In this document: positions 1 through 9,003 of the stretch, in pieces
Layout: the number at the start of each line of letters is the position of its first letter
How positions within the stretch are numbered: the stretch's first letter is position 1
Position numbers and translations under genes: made by a program
Assembly: GCF_004361835.1 (NCBI RefSeq)
Contig: NZ_SNWD01000007.1
Coordinates: forward strand, 117,244 to 181,243
Length of the DNA stretch: 64,000 nucleotides
Reading direction: 5' to 3'
DNA from: Stakelama pacifica
GTDB lineage: Bacteria; Pseudomonadota; Alphaproteobacteria; Sphingomonadales; Sphingomonadaceae
The notes under the pieces: generated by a model
Told to the model about the DNA's origin: nothing
The model's input: the letters and a program-made list of their open reading frames with translations, nothing else
Databases searched by the model: none

Positions 1-630
1 ACGCGGATCATGCTCGCCGGGATGGACGACATCGCCCGAGGGGATGGTCGTATAGGAATCCTCGCTGCGCGAACGCACCTGGGCGAGGGCGAGCCGCAGC
101 CGGCGATAGAGGGGGTTCACGCCGCGAATCTGGTGCATCCATGCGATGAAATCGGGCGCTGCCGCTGCGGAAGCGAGGATGCGACCGGGACTGGGCACCT
201 GCCAGGTCAGATGATCGTCGGTATAGGCCATGCGGTTGCGCACCACGCCCCAGCGGACGTCGCGGACATAGGCGATCAGCGCGCGTGAAAGATCGCGCTC
301 CAGCTTCCGCTCCCAGTCGAGGTCGCTGACATGGGTGAGGCGATGCGCCAGCGCGTCGGCATGATAGGTGGCGGGGTCCAGCCCGTCCTGATCGGCGTGC
401 TGCAACAGCCAGACCAGCCGCTTGGCGTTTTTACCCGGCGCACCGTCGACGATCCAGAACGGGTCCTTTTCATGCAGCGCCACGAAACGCTCCACCACTG
501 CATCGACCGAATCGCCGTCATAGGCGGCGCGGACGGGCGGCGGGCCATCCGCTTCCGCATGTACGGGCGCGAAACCGGACGAGGCGAGCGCGGCGGTGAG
601 CAGGGCAAAGCGGGTGGCGGTGCGGAAAAT
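1..630 (-). CDS. L,D-transpeptidase (YcbB/LdtD-like), N-terminal part, apparent ATT start
   Basis: The 210 visible codons encode a signal peptide (hydrophobic core followed by PVHA-E) and then the N-terminal scaffold region of YcbB-type murein L,D-transpeptidases, recognised from the WLLQHADQDGLDPATYHAD block and the LSRALIAYVRDVRWG helix. The family makes 3-3 cross-links in peptidoglycan and acts in the periplasm. The catalytic YkuD domain lies beyond the left edge. The frame has no ATG, GTG or TTG between an in-frame stop near 700 and the signal peptide. The best start is ATT at 630-628, six bases after GGAG; ATC at 633 is the alternative. ATT initiation is rare (infC is the known case), so a sequence error remains possible. 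Family call fairly sure, start uncertain. Confidence 0.75.
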   Translation of the reverse strand, partial: MFRTATRFALLTAALASSGFAPVHAEADGPPPVRAAYDGDSVDAVVERFVALHEKDPFWIVDGAPGKNAKRLVWLLQHADQDGLDPATYHADALAHRLTHVSDLDWERKLERDLSRALIAYVRDVRWGVVRNRMAYTDDHLTWQVPSPGRILASAAAAPDFIAWMHQIRGVNPLYRRLRLALAQVRSRSEDSYTTIPSGDVVHPGEHDPR

Positions 631-633
631 GAT

Positions 634-953
634 GAGCTCCGATTCTGGCTTACGATGACAGGGGTGACCCGGTGGGTCGGCACGTTGCGAGGTTTGCTAT
701 CGCTAAAGGATATACATTGCGGCTTACCCCAGGATGACTGACGGACGACGCCCGCGATGGATCAACGGTGTTTCGGCACCGCGGTTCCTGCGCCGTGCCG
801 GCGATTCCCCGGCCCGGACGGGCGAAATATACTCGATCACCTATGTCAATATACCGAAAAATATCGGATAATTTCATAAGAAGTCACGCTGTTACGGCAC
901 GAAAAGGATTGCAGTGAGTTGAGAAGAATCGTTTCCAATCATGGAGGAATGAA
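634..953. other. Intergenic region with AT-rich stretch upstream of the SYLF gene
   Basis: No convincing gene is seen in these 320 bases. The left part is the leader of the transpeptidase gene. The right part becomes AT-rich around 825-885, with a short inverted repeat (CCGA and TCGG around AAAATA near 857-870), and most likely holds the promoter of the SYLF lipoprotein gene. No clear -35/-10 pair stands out. Confidence 0.4.
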
Positions 954-1679
954 ATGCGAATTCGAACCTCATTATTCATCGCTTCCGCCTGTGCTTCTCT
1001 TGCGGCGTGCGGCGGCGGCACCGAAACCGCGACCAGCGACAATTTTTCGCAGCTGAACGGCACCGACACTATGGCGCTTGGCGATAATGACAGTCAGGCG
1101 ATGACCGATCCGCAGCAACTGGTCACCGAAGCGGCAGCCGAGGTCGAGCAGATGAAGCGCGACCCGCAGCTTGCGGACCTGCTGAAAAAGGCAAAGGGCG
1201 TCTATATCGTGCCGGAATTCGGCCGCGGCGCATTCATCGTCGGCGGTCGTGGCGGCGCTGGCGTGGTTATGGCCAAGGCGGACGGCAACTGGACCGCACC
1301 CGCATTTTATGATTTCGGCGCACTCAGCGTCGGTGCGCAGGCAGGGGGATCGGGCGGTCAGCTTGCCTTTCTGCTGATGACCGATGATGCGGTCAACGCG
1401 TTCATGAGCGGCAACAAAATCACCCTGAACGCCGAAAGCGGCCTGACGATCGTCAACTATTCGGCCAATGATCAGGCAAGCTGGGGCAAGGGCGACATTA
1501 TCCTGTGGTCGGATACCGAAGGTGCCTATGCCGGCGCCACGGTCAGCGTCACCGATCTTAACTGGGATGACGACGATAATGCCCAATATTATGGCGAAAA
1601 GGTCGATCCCGCGCGGGTCCTGACCGGCAAGGCAAGCAATCCGAAAGCCGATGTGCTGGTGAAGGCGCTCAACGGCTGA
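954..1679 (+). CDS. SYLF/Ysc84-domain lipoprotein
   Basis: This 241-residue protein has a lipoprotein signal with lipobox LAAC (Cys19), a short acidic linker, and then a SYLF (Ysc84-type) domain covering roughly residues 55-235. Typical motifs are AKGVYIVPEFGRGAFIVGGRGG near the start and the glycine-rich SVGAQAGGSGGQLAFLLM strand. SYLF domains bind lipid in characterised eukaryotic members; in bacteria they are mostly uncharacterised envelope lipoproteins. A strong Shine-Dalgarno (GGAGGA) sits seven bases before ATG and fixes the start. The gene is monocistronic and followed by a good rho-independent terminator. Confidence 0.88.
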   Translation: MRIRTSLFIASACASLAACGGGTETATSDNFSQLNGTDTMALGDNDSQAMTDPQQLVTEAAAEVEQMKRDPQLADLLKKAKGVYIVPEFGRGAFIVGGRGGAGVVMAKADGNWTAPAFYDFGALSVGAQAGGSGGQLAFLLMTDDAVNAFMSGNKITLNAESGLTIVNYSANDQASWGKGDIILWSDTEGAYAGATVSVTDLNWDDDDNAQYYGEKVDPARVLTGKASNPKADVLVKALNG

Positions 1680-1712
1680 CCGGCCGGACGCGCTTTCGCA
1701 TAAGGACTGCCG

Positions 1713-1749
1713 AACCCCCGCTCTGCACATGCGCGGAGCGGGGGTTTTT
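1713..1749 (+). terminator. Rho-independent terminator of the SYLF gene
   Basis: AACCCCCGCTC and GAGCGGGGGTT form an 11-bp GC-rich stem around a short loop, followed by a run of T. It lies 34 bases after the SYLF stop codon. The A residues on the left arm could give weak termination on the other strand as well. Confidence 0.85.
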
Positions 1750-1862
1750 GCATGCAAGGCGGCTGCTGACGCAAAAACCCGCCGGGCAAACCCATGGGCT
1801 CAACCGAATGGTGGGAGTGTATCGATGTAAGGAGAACCTGCTCGCCTGAAGCAGGAAATATC

Positions 1863-1939
1863 TGGTCGGGACGACTGGATTCGAACCAGCGACCCCCACA
1901 CCCCCAGTGTGATGCGCTACCAGGCTGCGCTACGTCCCG
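1863..1939 (-). tRNA. tRNA-Pro (anticodon GGG)
   Basis: On the minus strand a full cloverleaf can be drawn: acceptor CGGGACG paired with CGTCCCG, D arm GCGC/GCGC, anticodon stem TCACA/TGTGG with loop CTGGGGG (anticodon GGG), and T arm GCTGG TTCGAAT CCAGT. The discriminator is A and CCA is encoded. It reads proline codon CCC. A small hairpin at 1837-1855 (CCTGCT/AGCAGG) downstream may end its transcript. The span to yajC (1940-2179) shows no gene. Confidence 0.95.
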
Positions 1940-2179
1940 ACCGTGGACGGGGCATCTATGCGCTATGGCGAAAGGATGCAAGCGTTGAGCGCACTTTCTG
2001 CCAACGCGCATATATACCGCGCATCGTTTCGCTTTGGCACTGTCGCGTCGCGGCCTCCGGCTGCGGGCAGGGGCCCCGGGGCAGCGATAGTTGCACGGCG
2101 AGCCGTGGCGTGATAGCGCGCGCGGCTTGAAAGCGGGCGTCCATGGCGTCCCGCCCAACCCTTATTTTTCAGAGAAACC

Positions 2180-2518
2180 ATGTTCGCAACCCCAGCCTAT
2201 GCCTCGACCGCCGGTGCCGCAGGTGGCGGTGCCGCCGGAGCCTTTCTTTCCTTCGCGCCGCTGATCCTGATCTTCATCGCCTTCTGGTTCCTGATGATCC
2301 GGCCGCAGCAAAAGCGGATGAAGGAGCATCAGAACGCGATCGCAGCGGTAAAGCGCGGCGATCAGGTGGTGACCGGCGGCGGTCTGGTCGGCAAGGTGAC
2401 GAAGGTCGAAGACAAGTTCGTCGAGGTTGAACTGGCGCAGGGCCTGAAGGTTCGTGCGGTGAAATCCACGCTGACCGAGGTGATGACCCCCGGCGGCGTC
2501 AAGCCAGCGAACGACTGA
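2180..2518 (+). CDS. yajC: Sec translocase accessory subunit YajC
   Basis: YajC is a small inner-membrane partner of SecD and SecF in the holotranslocon. This 112-residue protein has an Ala/Gly-rich N-terminus, one membrane helix at about residues 22-40, the family hallmark IRPQQKRMKEH just after it, and a basic cytoplasmic beta-rich domain (GDQVVTGGGLVGKV). Its stop overlaps the secD start in an ATGA arrangement (2515-2518), so the two are translationally coupled. The gene opens the yajC-secD-secF operon, the usual alphaproteobacterial order. Confidence 0.96.
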   Translation: MFATPAYASTAGAAGGGAAGAFLSFAPLILIFIAFWFLMIRPQQKRMKEHQNAIAAVKRGDQVVTGGGLVGKVTKVEDKFVEVELAQGLKVRAVKSTLTEVMTPGGVKPAND

Positions 2519-4110
2519 TGCTCGATTTTCCTCGCTGGAAGGTCTGGGCGACGCTCCTGACCGTGGTGCTCGTATCGCTGCTGGCGATACCGAGTCTGGT
2601 GCCGAAGGAAACGCGCGACAGCTGGCCCGCATGGGTGCCGAAGCCTGCGATCAATCTCGGCCTCGACCTTGCGGGCGGCAGCTATATCCTGCTCGAAGGC
2701 GATGTGAATCAGCTGAAGGCCGACAAGATCGAGGCGATGCGCGATACCGTCGCGAGCGAAATGCGTCGCGGCCCGCGAATCGGTATTTCGGATATTTCGA
2801 CTCGCGGCGGCCGGGTGAGCTTCATGGTTCGCGACGTGTCCAAGGTGGACGAGGCACGCGAGCGCCTGCTTACCGCCACGGGCAGCGGGGCCGGGCTTAC
2901 CGGCAAACGCGAATGGGATGTCGAGGTTGTGGATTCGACCCGCTTCGTCATCGCGCCGACCGATGCCGGAATGCGCCAGTGGGTCGATCAGGCGATGAAC
3001 GACGCCCGCGAAGTCGTCGACAAGCGAATCAACGCGCTCGGCACGCGCGAGCCGACGATCGTTCGTCAGGGCGATACGCGCATCGTTGTTCAGGTGCCGG
3101 GCCTTAAGGACCCCAAGAAACTCGAAGCGCTGCTCGGCAAGACGGCCAAGCTTGAATTCAAGATGGTCGATGAAAATGCCGATCCGGCGCAGGTCGCGCA
3201 GGGCCATGCGCCGATCGGCGATGTCGTGCTGCCCTATCCGACCGGCGGCGGGCCGATCGCGCTGAAGCGTTCGACGCTGATTTCGGGCGATATGCTGACC
3301 GATGCACGGCAGGAATTCAGCCAGCAGACCGGCGAACCCATCGTCACGATGAATTTCGACACGACGGGCGGCAAGCGCTTTGCGCGCGCGACGCAGGAAA
3401 ATGTCGGCAAACGCTTTGCGATCATCGTCGATGACGTGGTGATTTCAGCGCCGGTCATCCGCTCGCAAATCCTCGGCGGCAGCGCGCTGATCGAAGGCGG
3501 CTTCACCGTCGATTCGGCCAACGAACTCGCCATTGCCCTGCGATCGGGCAAGCTGCCCATCGCACTCACCCCGGTCGAGGAATCGACGATCAGCCCGGAA
3601 CTGGGGCAGGATTCGATCAATAAGGGCGCGCTCGCCGCGACGCTCGCCACGCTGCTGGTGATCGTGTTCATGCTCGTCACCTATTTCCGCTTCGGTATCT
3701 ATGCGACGGTGGCGCTGGTCGCGAACATCCTGATGATCCTCGGCATCATGGGGCTGTTCCACGCCACGCTGACGCTGCCCGGTATTGCTGGCTTCGTGCT
3801 GACGATCGGTGCGGCGGTGGATGCGAACGTGCTCATCAACGAACGTATTCGTGAGGAGCAAAGGCGCGGGCGGACGATTATCCAGTCGGTTCAGGTCGGC
3901 TATAAGGAAGCGACGCGCGCGATTTTCGACGCCAATATCACCAATGTGATCGCGGCGATCATCATGTTCATCTTCGGTTCGGGTCCGATCCGCGGCTTTG
4001 CCGTGGTGCTGACCATCGGTATCGTCACCAGCGTGTTCACGGCGGTGACCTTTACCCGGCTGATGGTCGCGCAATGGCTGAAAAAACGCCCGCGCGAACT
4101 CGTTATTTAA
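2518..4110 (+). CDS. secD: Protein translocase subunit SecD
   Basis: SecD works with SecF to pull exported proteins through SecYEG using the proton motive force. The 530-residue product has a first membrane helix near residues 9-28, a large periplasmic region containing the GLDLAGGSYILLE block and the P1 base and head, then a cluster of five membrane helices from about residue 365. The last part carries the conserved AAVDANVLINERIREE motif of RND-type SecD. Length fits the family. The start overlaps the yajC stop and secF follows after 12 bases, so all are probably on one transcript. Confidence 0.97.
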   Translation: MLDFPRWKVWATLLTVVLVSLLAIPSLVPKETRDSWPAWVPKPAINLGLDLAGGSYILLEGDVNQLKADKIEAMRDTVASEMRRGPRIGISDISTRGGRVSFMVRDVSKVDEARERLLTATGSGAGLTGKREWDVEVVDSTRFVIAPTDAGMRQWVDQAMNDAREVVDKRINALGTREPTIVRQGDTRIVVQVPGLKDPKKLEALLGKTAKLEFKMVDENADPAQVAQGHAPIGDVVLPYPTGGGPIALKRSTLISGDMLTDARQEFSQQTGEPIVTMNFDTTGGKRFARATQENVGKRFAIIVDDVVISAPVIRSQILGGSALIEGGFTVDSANELAIALRSGKLPIALTPVEESTISPELGQDSINKGALAATLATLLVIVFMLVTYFRFGIYATVALVANILMILGIMGLFHATLTLPGIAGFVLTIGAAVDANVLINERIREEQRRGRTIIQSVQVGYKEATRAIFDANITNVIAAIIMFIFGSGPIRGFAVVLTIGIVTSVFTAVTFTRLMVAQWLKKRPRELVI

Positions 4111-4122
4111 GGGACTGAACCC

Positions 4123-5084
<962 letters not shown>

Positions 5085-5085
<1 letters not shown>

Positions 5086-5459
5086 TGCGGATGGACCGCG
5101 ACCAGCGGTCCGAAGGGCCGCTGATCACCGGCATTGTCGGTCGCGGCTTTCGCGTCGATGAAGGCGTGTATGAAGGGCTGACCATCACCCCCAATCGTGC
5201 GGACGGATGGTCGCCCCCGGCACTGGAGTCGCTGACCATCGAAGACCTCGCCCCGGTTCTCGCGCTCGATCCGCTGCCCGAATTTCTGATCCTCGGCACC
5301 GGCACCGCGATGCGCCGCCCCTCACAGGCGCTCGTCGCCGCGCTGGAGGCGAAGGGCGTCGGGGTGGAGCCGATGGACAGCCGGGCAGCGGCGCGCGCCT
5401 GGGGCGTGCTGCGCGCCGAATTGCGCTGGGTCGCTGCCGCGCTTTATCCGCTGGATTGA
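5085..5459 (+). CDS. Mth938-like domain protein
   Basis: The 124-residue protein belongs to the Mth938/NDUFAF3-like family: it has the ITGIVGRGFRVDEGVY opening, a central PEFLILGTGTAMRRPS loop and the C-terminal segment AARAWGVLRAELRWVAAALYP. The human member NDUFAF3 is a complex I assembly factor; the bacterial role is not settled. It overlaps the secF stop by one base and so belongs to the sec operon, a linkage common in alphaproteobacteria. It ends tail-to-tail with the glycosyltransferase, the two stop regions overlapping by 16 bases. Confidence 0.85.
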
Positions 5460-6634
5460 GCTTCGCGGTGCGCGGCGACCAGCGCGTGCAGATGATCGTA
5501 TAGCGCGTCGCTGTTGGTTTCCCAGCTGAACCGCGCCGCCGCTTGTTTGACCAGATCGGCGGGCGGCGGGTCGCACAGCAGATCGGCGATCGCGGCGGCA
5601 AAGCCATCGGCGCTCGCCGCGACGATACGCCCCGCAGCCGCGTGGTTCACCACCTCCGATGCGCCGCCCACATCCGGAATGACGATCGGCGTTCCGCTGG
5701 CCAGTGCCTCGATCCATGCATTGGCGAGACCTTCGCTTTGCGAGCCAAGTGCCATGACATCCGCCGCAGCCATCCAGCGTGGCAGTTCGGCATGTGGCAG
5801 CGCGCCGAGCAGTTTCACCCGCTCAGCCAGGCCAAGCCGGTCGATCTGTGCCTGCAGCGCGCCTCGCTCGGGGCCATGGCCGATGATCCGGAATGCGACG
5901 CCGGGCAGGCGCGCGGCCGCTTCGACCACCATATCGTGCCGTTTGCGGGGGATCAGCGATCCGACCGACAGAACCAGCGGGCCGTCGATGTTCAGCGCGG
6001 CGCGGGCCTCTGCCCGGCTTTCGGTACCGAAGCGGTCGCGGTCCACCCCGGTATAATGCACCCGGACACGCTCGCGATCGGCGCCCAGCGCGATCAGCTC
6101 CTCCGCCATCCTTGCCGACACCGCCAGCAAGCCGTCGGCATTGCGTGCGGCCATCGCAACCTGACCGGCGCTATGCGGCGCACCGGCCCAGTAATGGATG
6201 TCAGCGCCCCGCGCCTTGATCGACACCGGAACGCCATAGCGCTGCCCCAGCGCGAGTGCGGCGGGACCGTCGGGGAAAAAGAATTCCGCATCGATCACGT
6301 CGAACGCAAAATCGCGTCGGATCCGGTCGAGCAGCGGGATCAGCGCGCGCTCCAGCATCGTAACATGCCACCGGCCGTTGGTGCCGGGAATGTTGGTGAA
6401 ACGCGGGCGATAGACGTCCAGCGCGTGCCACTCCTCGCGTTGTGATAGCGCGGAAAGCGCGTGATATCGGCTGGCCATCGCAAGCGGAAAAGGAGGGAGC
6501 CCGACGGGCGCGACGACCTTCACCGTGACGTCGGGAAGCGCCGCGAGACCTCGCGCCTGCCGCTCGACAAAAATACCGAAATTGGGACGAGACGCATCGG
6601 GAAAAAGCGTCGACAGCGTCAGTATGCGTAGCAT
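5444..6634 (-). CDS. Glycosyltransferase, GT4 family
   Basis: This 396-residue enzyme has the two-domain GT-B architecture: an N-terminal GT4-type acceptor domain beginning MLRILTLSTLFPDASRPNFG, and a C-terminal nucleotide-sugar domain starting at LSVGSLIPRKRHDMVVEA. It contains the retaining GT4 E-x7-E motif in SEGLANAWIEALA and the SGTPIVIPDVGGASEVV loop. It probably transfers a sugar in exopolysaccharide or glycolipid synthesis; the substrate cannot be told from sequence. It is a single gene on the minus strand and converges on the sec operon. Confidence 0.88.
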   Translation of the reverse strand: MLRILTLSTLFPDASRPNFGIFVERQARGLAALPDVTVKVVAPVGLPPFPLAMASRYHALSALSQREEWHALDVYRPRFTNIPGTNGRWHVTMLERALIPLLDRIRRDFAFDVIDAEFFFPDGPAALALGQRYGVPVSIKARGADIHYWAGAPHSAGQVAMAARNADGLLAVSARMAEELIALGADRERVRVHYTGVDRDRFGTESRAEARAALNIDGPLVLSVGSLIPRKRHDMVVEAAARLPGVAFRIIGHGPERGALQAQIDRLGLAERVKLLGALPHAELPRWMAAADVMALGSQSEGLANAWIEALASGTPIVIPDVGGASEVVNHAAAGRIVAASADGFAAAIADLLCDPPPADLVKQAAARFSWETNSDALYDHLHALVAAHREAQSSG

Positions 6635-6697
6635 GGCCGATACGCTACACGGCCTTTCGCAAACGCGATACTGGCGCTGTCGGTTTGAAGTGCCTTT

Positions 6698-7126
6698 TTA
6701 GCCCTTCAAATCATGTTCGAGTGTGATTTCCGCGTCGAGAAGCTTCGACACCGGGCAATTCGCCTTCGCACCTTCGGCGATCCTGGCGAATGTGTCGGCG
6801 TCGATTCCCTCGACCGTTGCCGTCAGCGACAGGTCGGAACGGGTAATCTTGAACCCGTCACCGTCCTTTTCCAGCGTCACTTTGGCGTGCGTTTCCAACG
6901 TGCCTGCTTCATAGCCCTCCTTGGCGAGCGCAAAGCTGAGCGCCATGGTAAAGCAGCTTGCATGCGCGGCGGCGATCAGCTCTTCGGGATTGGTGCCCGG
7001 ATCGTCTCCGAACCGGGTGTTGAACCCATAAGGCTGATCCTTCATCGCGCCGGACTGGAGCGAGATATGGCCGCGGCCATCCTTGCCCATCCCGTCATAG
7101 CGTGCCGATGCAGTCTTGACGGTCAT
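6698..7126 (-). CDS. OsmC-family peroxiredoxin
   Basis: The 142-residue protein is an OsmC/Ohr-type thiol peroxidase, reducing organic and inorganic hydroperoxides with a cysteine pair. The two expected cysteines are present: Cys58 in AAHASCFTMAL and Cys124 in KANCPVSKLL. The early NPEELIAAAHASCF block is typical of the OsmC subgroup. The ATG at 7126 is preferred over a TTG two codons upstream because GAGGA lies eight bases before it. The gene is 10 bases downstream of the glycine-zipper lipoprotein and may be cotranscribed. Confidence 0.9.
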   Translation of the reverse strand: MTVKTASARYDGMGKDGRGHISLQSGAMKDQPYGFNTRFGDDPGTNPEELIAAAHASCFTMALSFALAKEGYEAGTLETHAKVTLEKDGDGFKITRSDLSLTATVEGIDADTFARIAEGAKANCPVSKLLDAEITLEHDLKG

Positions 7127-7136
7127 TGGCAAATCC

Positions 7137-7523
7137 TCATTTGCACTTCACATCGCCCTTATCGATCTGCTGCCCGGCAATCGCGCCGCCCGCAGCACCG
7201 ATGATCGTGCCCAGCGTCTTAGAACCGCCCGGCGCAATGATATTGCCCAGCACGCCGCCTGCAACGCCGCCGATGACCGCGCCGGTGGTGCCGTCGTCGC
7301 GCTTGCAGTAATAACGGCCGTCCGAGCCGCGATAGATGGTGTCGTTGCGGCCCAGCGGACGGGCGCGATAATCACCGTCCCGATAATAGCGCGATGCGTC
7401 ATAATAGCCGCCGCGATTGGCATAGGTATCGCCGCCGCCGAACATGCCGCCAAGACCGTTTCCGGCACATGCGCCCAGCGGCAGCATTGCCGCGGCGCTC
7501 ATCACAATCATCATCTTGCGCAT
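7137..7523 (-). CDS. Glycine-zipper 2TM lipoprotein
   Basis: From the ATG at 7523 (preceded by GGGAG) the product is 128 residues: a lipoprotein signal with lipobox LGAC (Cys19), a Tyr/Gly/Arg-rich region, the RGSDGRYYCKRDDGTTG segment, and a glycine-zipper region at about residues 80-118 (GGVAGGVLG...GAAGGAIAGQQ) resembling the Rickettsia 17-kDa antigen family. It is probably an outer-membrane-associated stress or envelope protein. The frame stays open further upstream but without a ribosome site. Confidence 0.85.
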   Translation of the reverse strand: MRKMMIVMSAAAMLPLGACAGNGLGGMFGGGDTYANRGGYYDASRYYRDGDYRARPLGRNDTIYRGSDGRYYCKRDDGTTGAVIGGVAGGVLGNIIAPGGSKTLGTIIGAAGGAIAGQQIDKGDVKCK

Positions 7524-7702
7524 CGTCTTCTCCCTTGGAACCGGCAAACGCGACATGAAGGCGTCGCGTCGTTTCCGTTCCGATAGCGGCGGCATCGCGC
7601 CGCCCTTCATGGACAAACCTTCATCCGGCATCTGCGTCCGGTCGATCCGAACCGCCTGACGCCATACGGAAAGCACAAACGTCTCCGGCACATGGAGGTT
7701 GC

Positions 7703-7771
7703 ATGAACGAAATGAACGATGGCGTGCAGATACGGCGGACCGAGTGGTTTGACGGGGCGAATGCCGTGTGA
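7703..7771 (+). CDS. Possible 22-residue small ORF with strong ribosome site
   Basis: An ATG at 7703 sits four bases after GGAGG and opens a 22-codon frame (MNEMNDGVQIRR...) that closes 35 bases before the cupin gene. It could be a leader peptide or a small protein. The only support is the Shine-Dalgarno and the position; no family is recognised. The rest of the 280-base gap between the divergent lipoprotein and cupin genes shows no other gene and probably holds both promoters. Confidence 0.3.
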   Translation: MNEMNDGVQIRRTEWFDGANAV

Positions 7772-7806
7772 AAATTCTTTGTGAACCAAAGTGAAAGGCG
7801 ACATTC

Positions 7807-8238
7807 ATGACCGAAATAAGCGCAGCGTCGCTGATCGAATCGCTGGGCCTGGCTCCGCATCCCGAGGGCGGATGGTATCGCGAGACCTGGCGCGCGGCGG
7901 CGGGGCCGGACGAACGTTCGCCCGGTACCGCGATCCTGTTCCTGCTGGAGGCGGAGCAGCGCTCGCACTGGCACCGGGTTGATGCAGAGGAGCTGTGGTT
8001 CTGGCATGCGGGCGCGCCGCTCGCGCTCGATCTTGCCGAGGCCGGGAACGCGCCGGTCGAAACCTTGCTCGCCGGACCCGCGATTGATCAGGGGCAGCGC
8101 CCGCAGCGGCGGGTTCCGGCGCATTGGTGGCAGGCGGCGCGGCCGCTGGGCGGGTGGACGCTGGTGAGCTGCGTCGTCGTACCGGGCTTCGACTTTGCCG
8201 GTTTCGAACTCGCGCCGCCGGGCTGGTCGCCGCTGTGA
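7807..8238 (+). CDS. Cupin domain protein (DUF985)
   Basis: The 143-residue protein matches the cupin_5/DUF985 family: LGLAPHPEGGWYRETWR at the start, a beta-barrel with SHWHRVDAEELWFWHAG carrying likely metal-binding histidines, and a closing VVPGFDFAGFELAPPGW strand. Members are small single-domain cupins of unknown substrate. The ATG at 7807 follows AAAGG. It is a single gene, followed directly by the DnaA-box cluster. Confidence 0.85.
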   Translation: MTEISAASLIESLGLAPHPEGGWYRETWRAAAGPDERSPGTAILFLLEAEQRSHWHRVDAEELWFWHAGAPLALDLAEAGNAPVETLLAGPAIDQGQRPQRRVPAHWWQAARPLGGWTLVSCVVVPGFDFAGFELAPPGWSPL

Positions 8239-8253
8239 TCCTGATTATCCCCG

Positions 8254-8453
8254 TTATCCACAGTTTTCACAGCGCATTTGTCCACAATACGGTCTGTGCA
8301 CAGCGGGGTTATCCACAATGTGGACAAGTCGTGGAAAACCGGCGGTCAGGGATCGAGGCGATAGCGCGCGATCGCCTCATAGCGCGCGCCTTCGCTCGCC
8401 AGCGTGCTTTCGAACAGCAGGAAATTGTTGAACCGGAACGGGGCTGTGGATAA
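8254..8453. promoter_or_regulatory. Cluster of DnaA boxes
   Basis: Five 9-mers fit the DnaA consensus within 200 bases: TTATCCACA at 8254-8262 and 8309-8317 on the plus strand, TTGTCCACA at 8278-8286, and on the minus strand TTGTCCACA at 8319-8327 and TTATCCACA at 8445-8453. Near matches also occur (8245-8253 and 8330-8338). The last box lies inside the end of thpR; the others are in the 107-base gap after the cupin gene. Such density is typical of a replication origin or of a DnaA-titrating or reactivating locus. No strongly AT-rich unwinding element is seen beside it. Confidence 0.6.
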
Positions 8454-8882
8454 GTCTGCATGATGGTCCAGAAACCGGTCGACCGGGCCGGAGGCGCTGT
8501 TCAGCCGGGCGAGGGTGATGTGCGGGAGATAGGCCCGCCGTTCCGGTTCCAGCCCGCTACGGACCAGCGCCTGATCGACCTTGCGGTGGAGCCGCGCGAT
8601 TGTTTCGTGCGGCTTCACTCCGGCCCAGACGGAATGCGGCCGTCCGCGCGTGTCGAACGACCCCACCCCCGATACGGCAAGGTCGAATGCGGGAAAGCGG
8701 ATATTGCCCAGCGCGATCGCAATCTCTTCGGCCAGCGGGCGCTCGACCTCCCCGATGAAGCGCAGGGTGACGTGCAGCTGTTCGGCACTCTGCCAGCGGG
8801 CACGATCGATCCCGCCCATCGCAGCGAGTAAGGCCTCGCGCATCGCGGGCGGCGGGCGTAATCCGACGAACAGGCGGTGCAT
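8346..8882 (-). CDS. thpR: RNA 2',3'-cyclic phosphodiesterase (LigT/ThpR)
   Basis: This 178-residue 2H phosphoesterase hydrolyses RNA 2',3'-cyclic phosphates to 2'-phosphates. Both catalytic HxTx motifs are visible: HVTL at His37 and HITL at His121, and the protein starts with the usual MHRLFVGLRPP. That ATG (8882) has AAGGA at a good distance; the ATG two codons upstream is too close to it. The 3' end overlaps a perfect DnaA box. Confidence 0.9.
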   Translation of the reverse strand: MHRLFVGLRPPPAMREALLAAMGGIDRARWQSAEQLHVTLRFIGEVERPLAEEIAIALGNIRFPAFDLAVSGVGSFDTRGRPHSVWAGVKPHETIARLHRKVDQALVRSGLEPERRAYLPHITLARLNSASGPVDRFLDHHADLSTAPFRFNNFLLFESTLASEGARYEAIARYRLDP

Positions 8883-9003
8883 CCCCATGTCCTTTCTGCA
8901 ATAATTTGTAACAGGCGCGCTGTGTCCGGTTTTGCTTGAAATAACGCGCGTGCCGACCGATATTCCCTGCATCCGGGAATATTCCTGGGCAAAGGAGTTT
9001 ATG

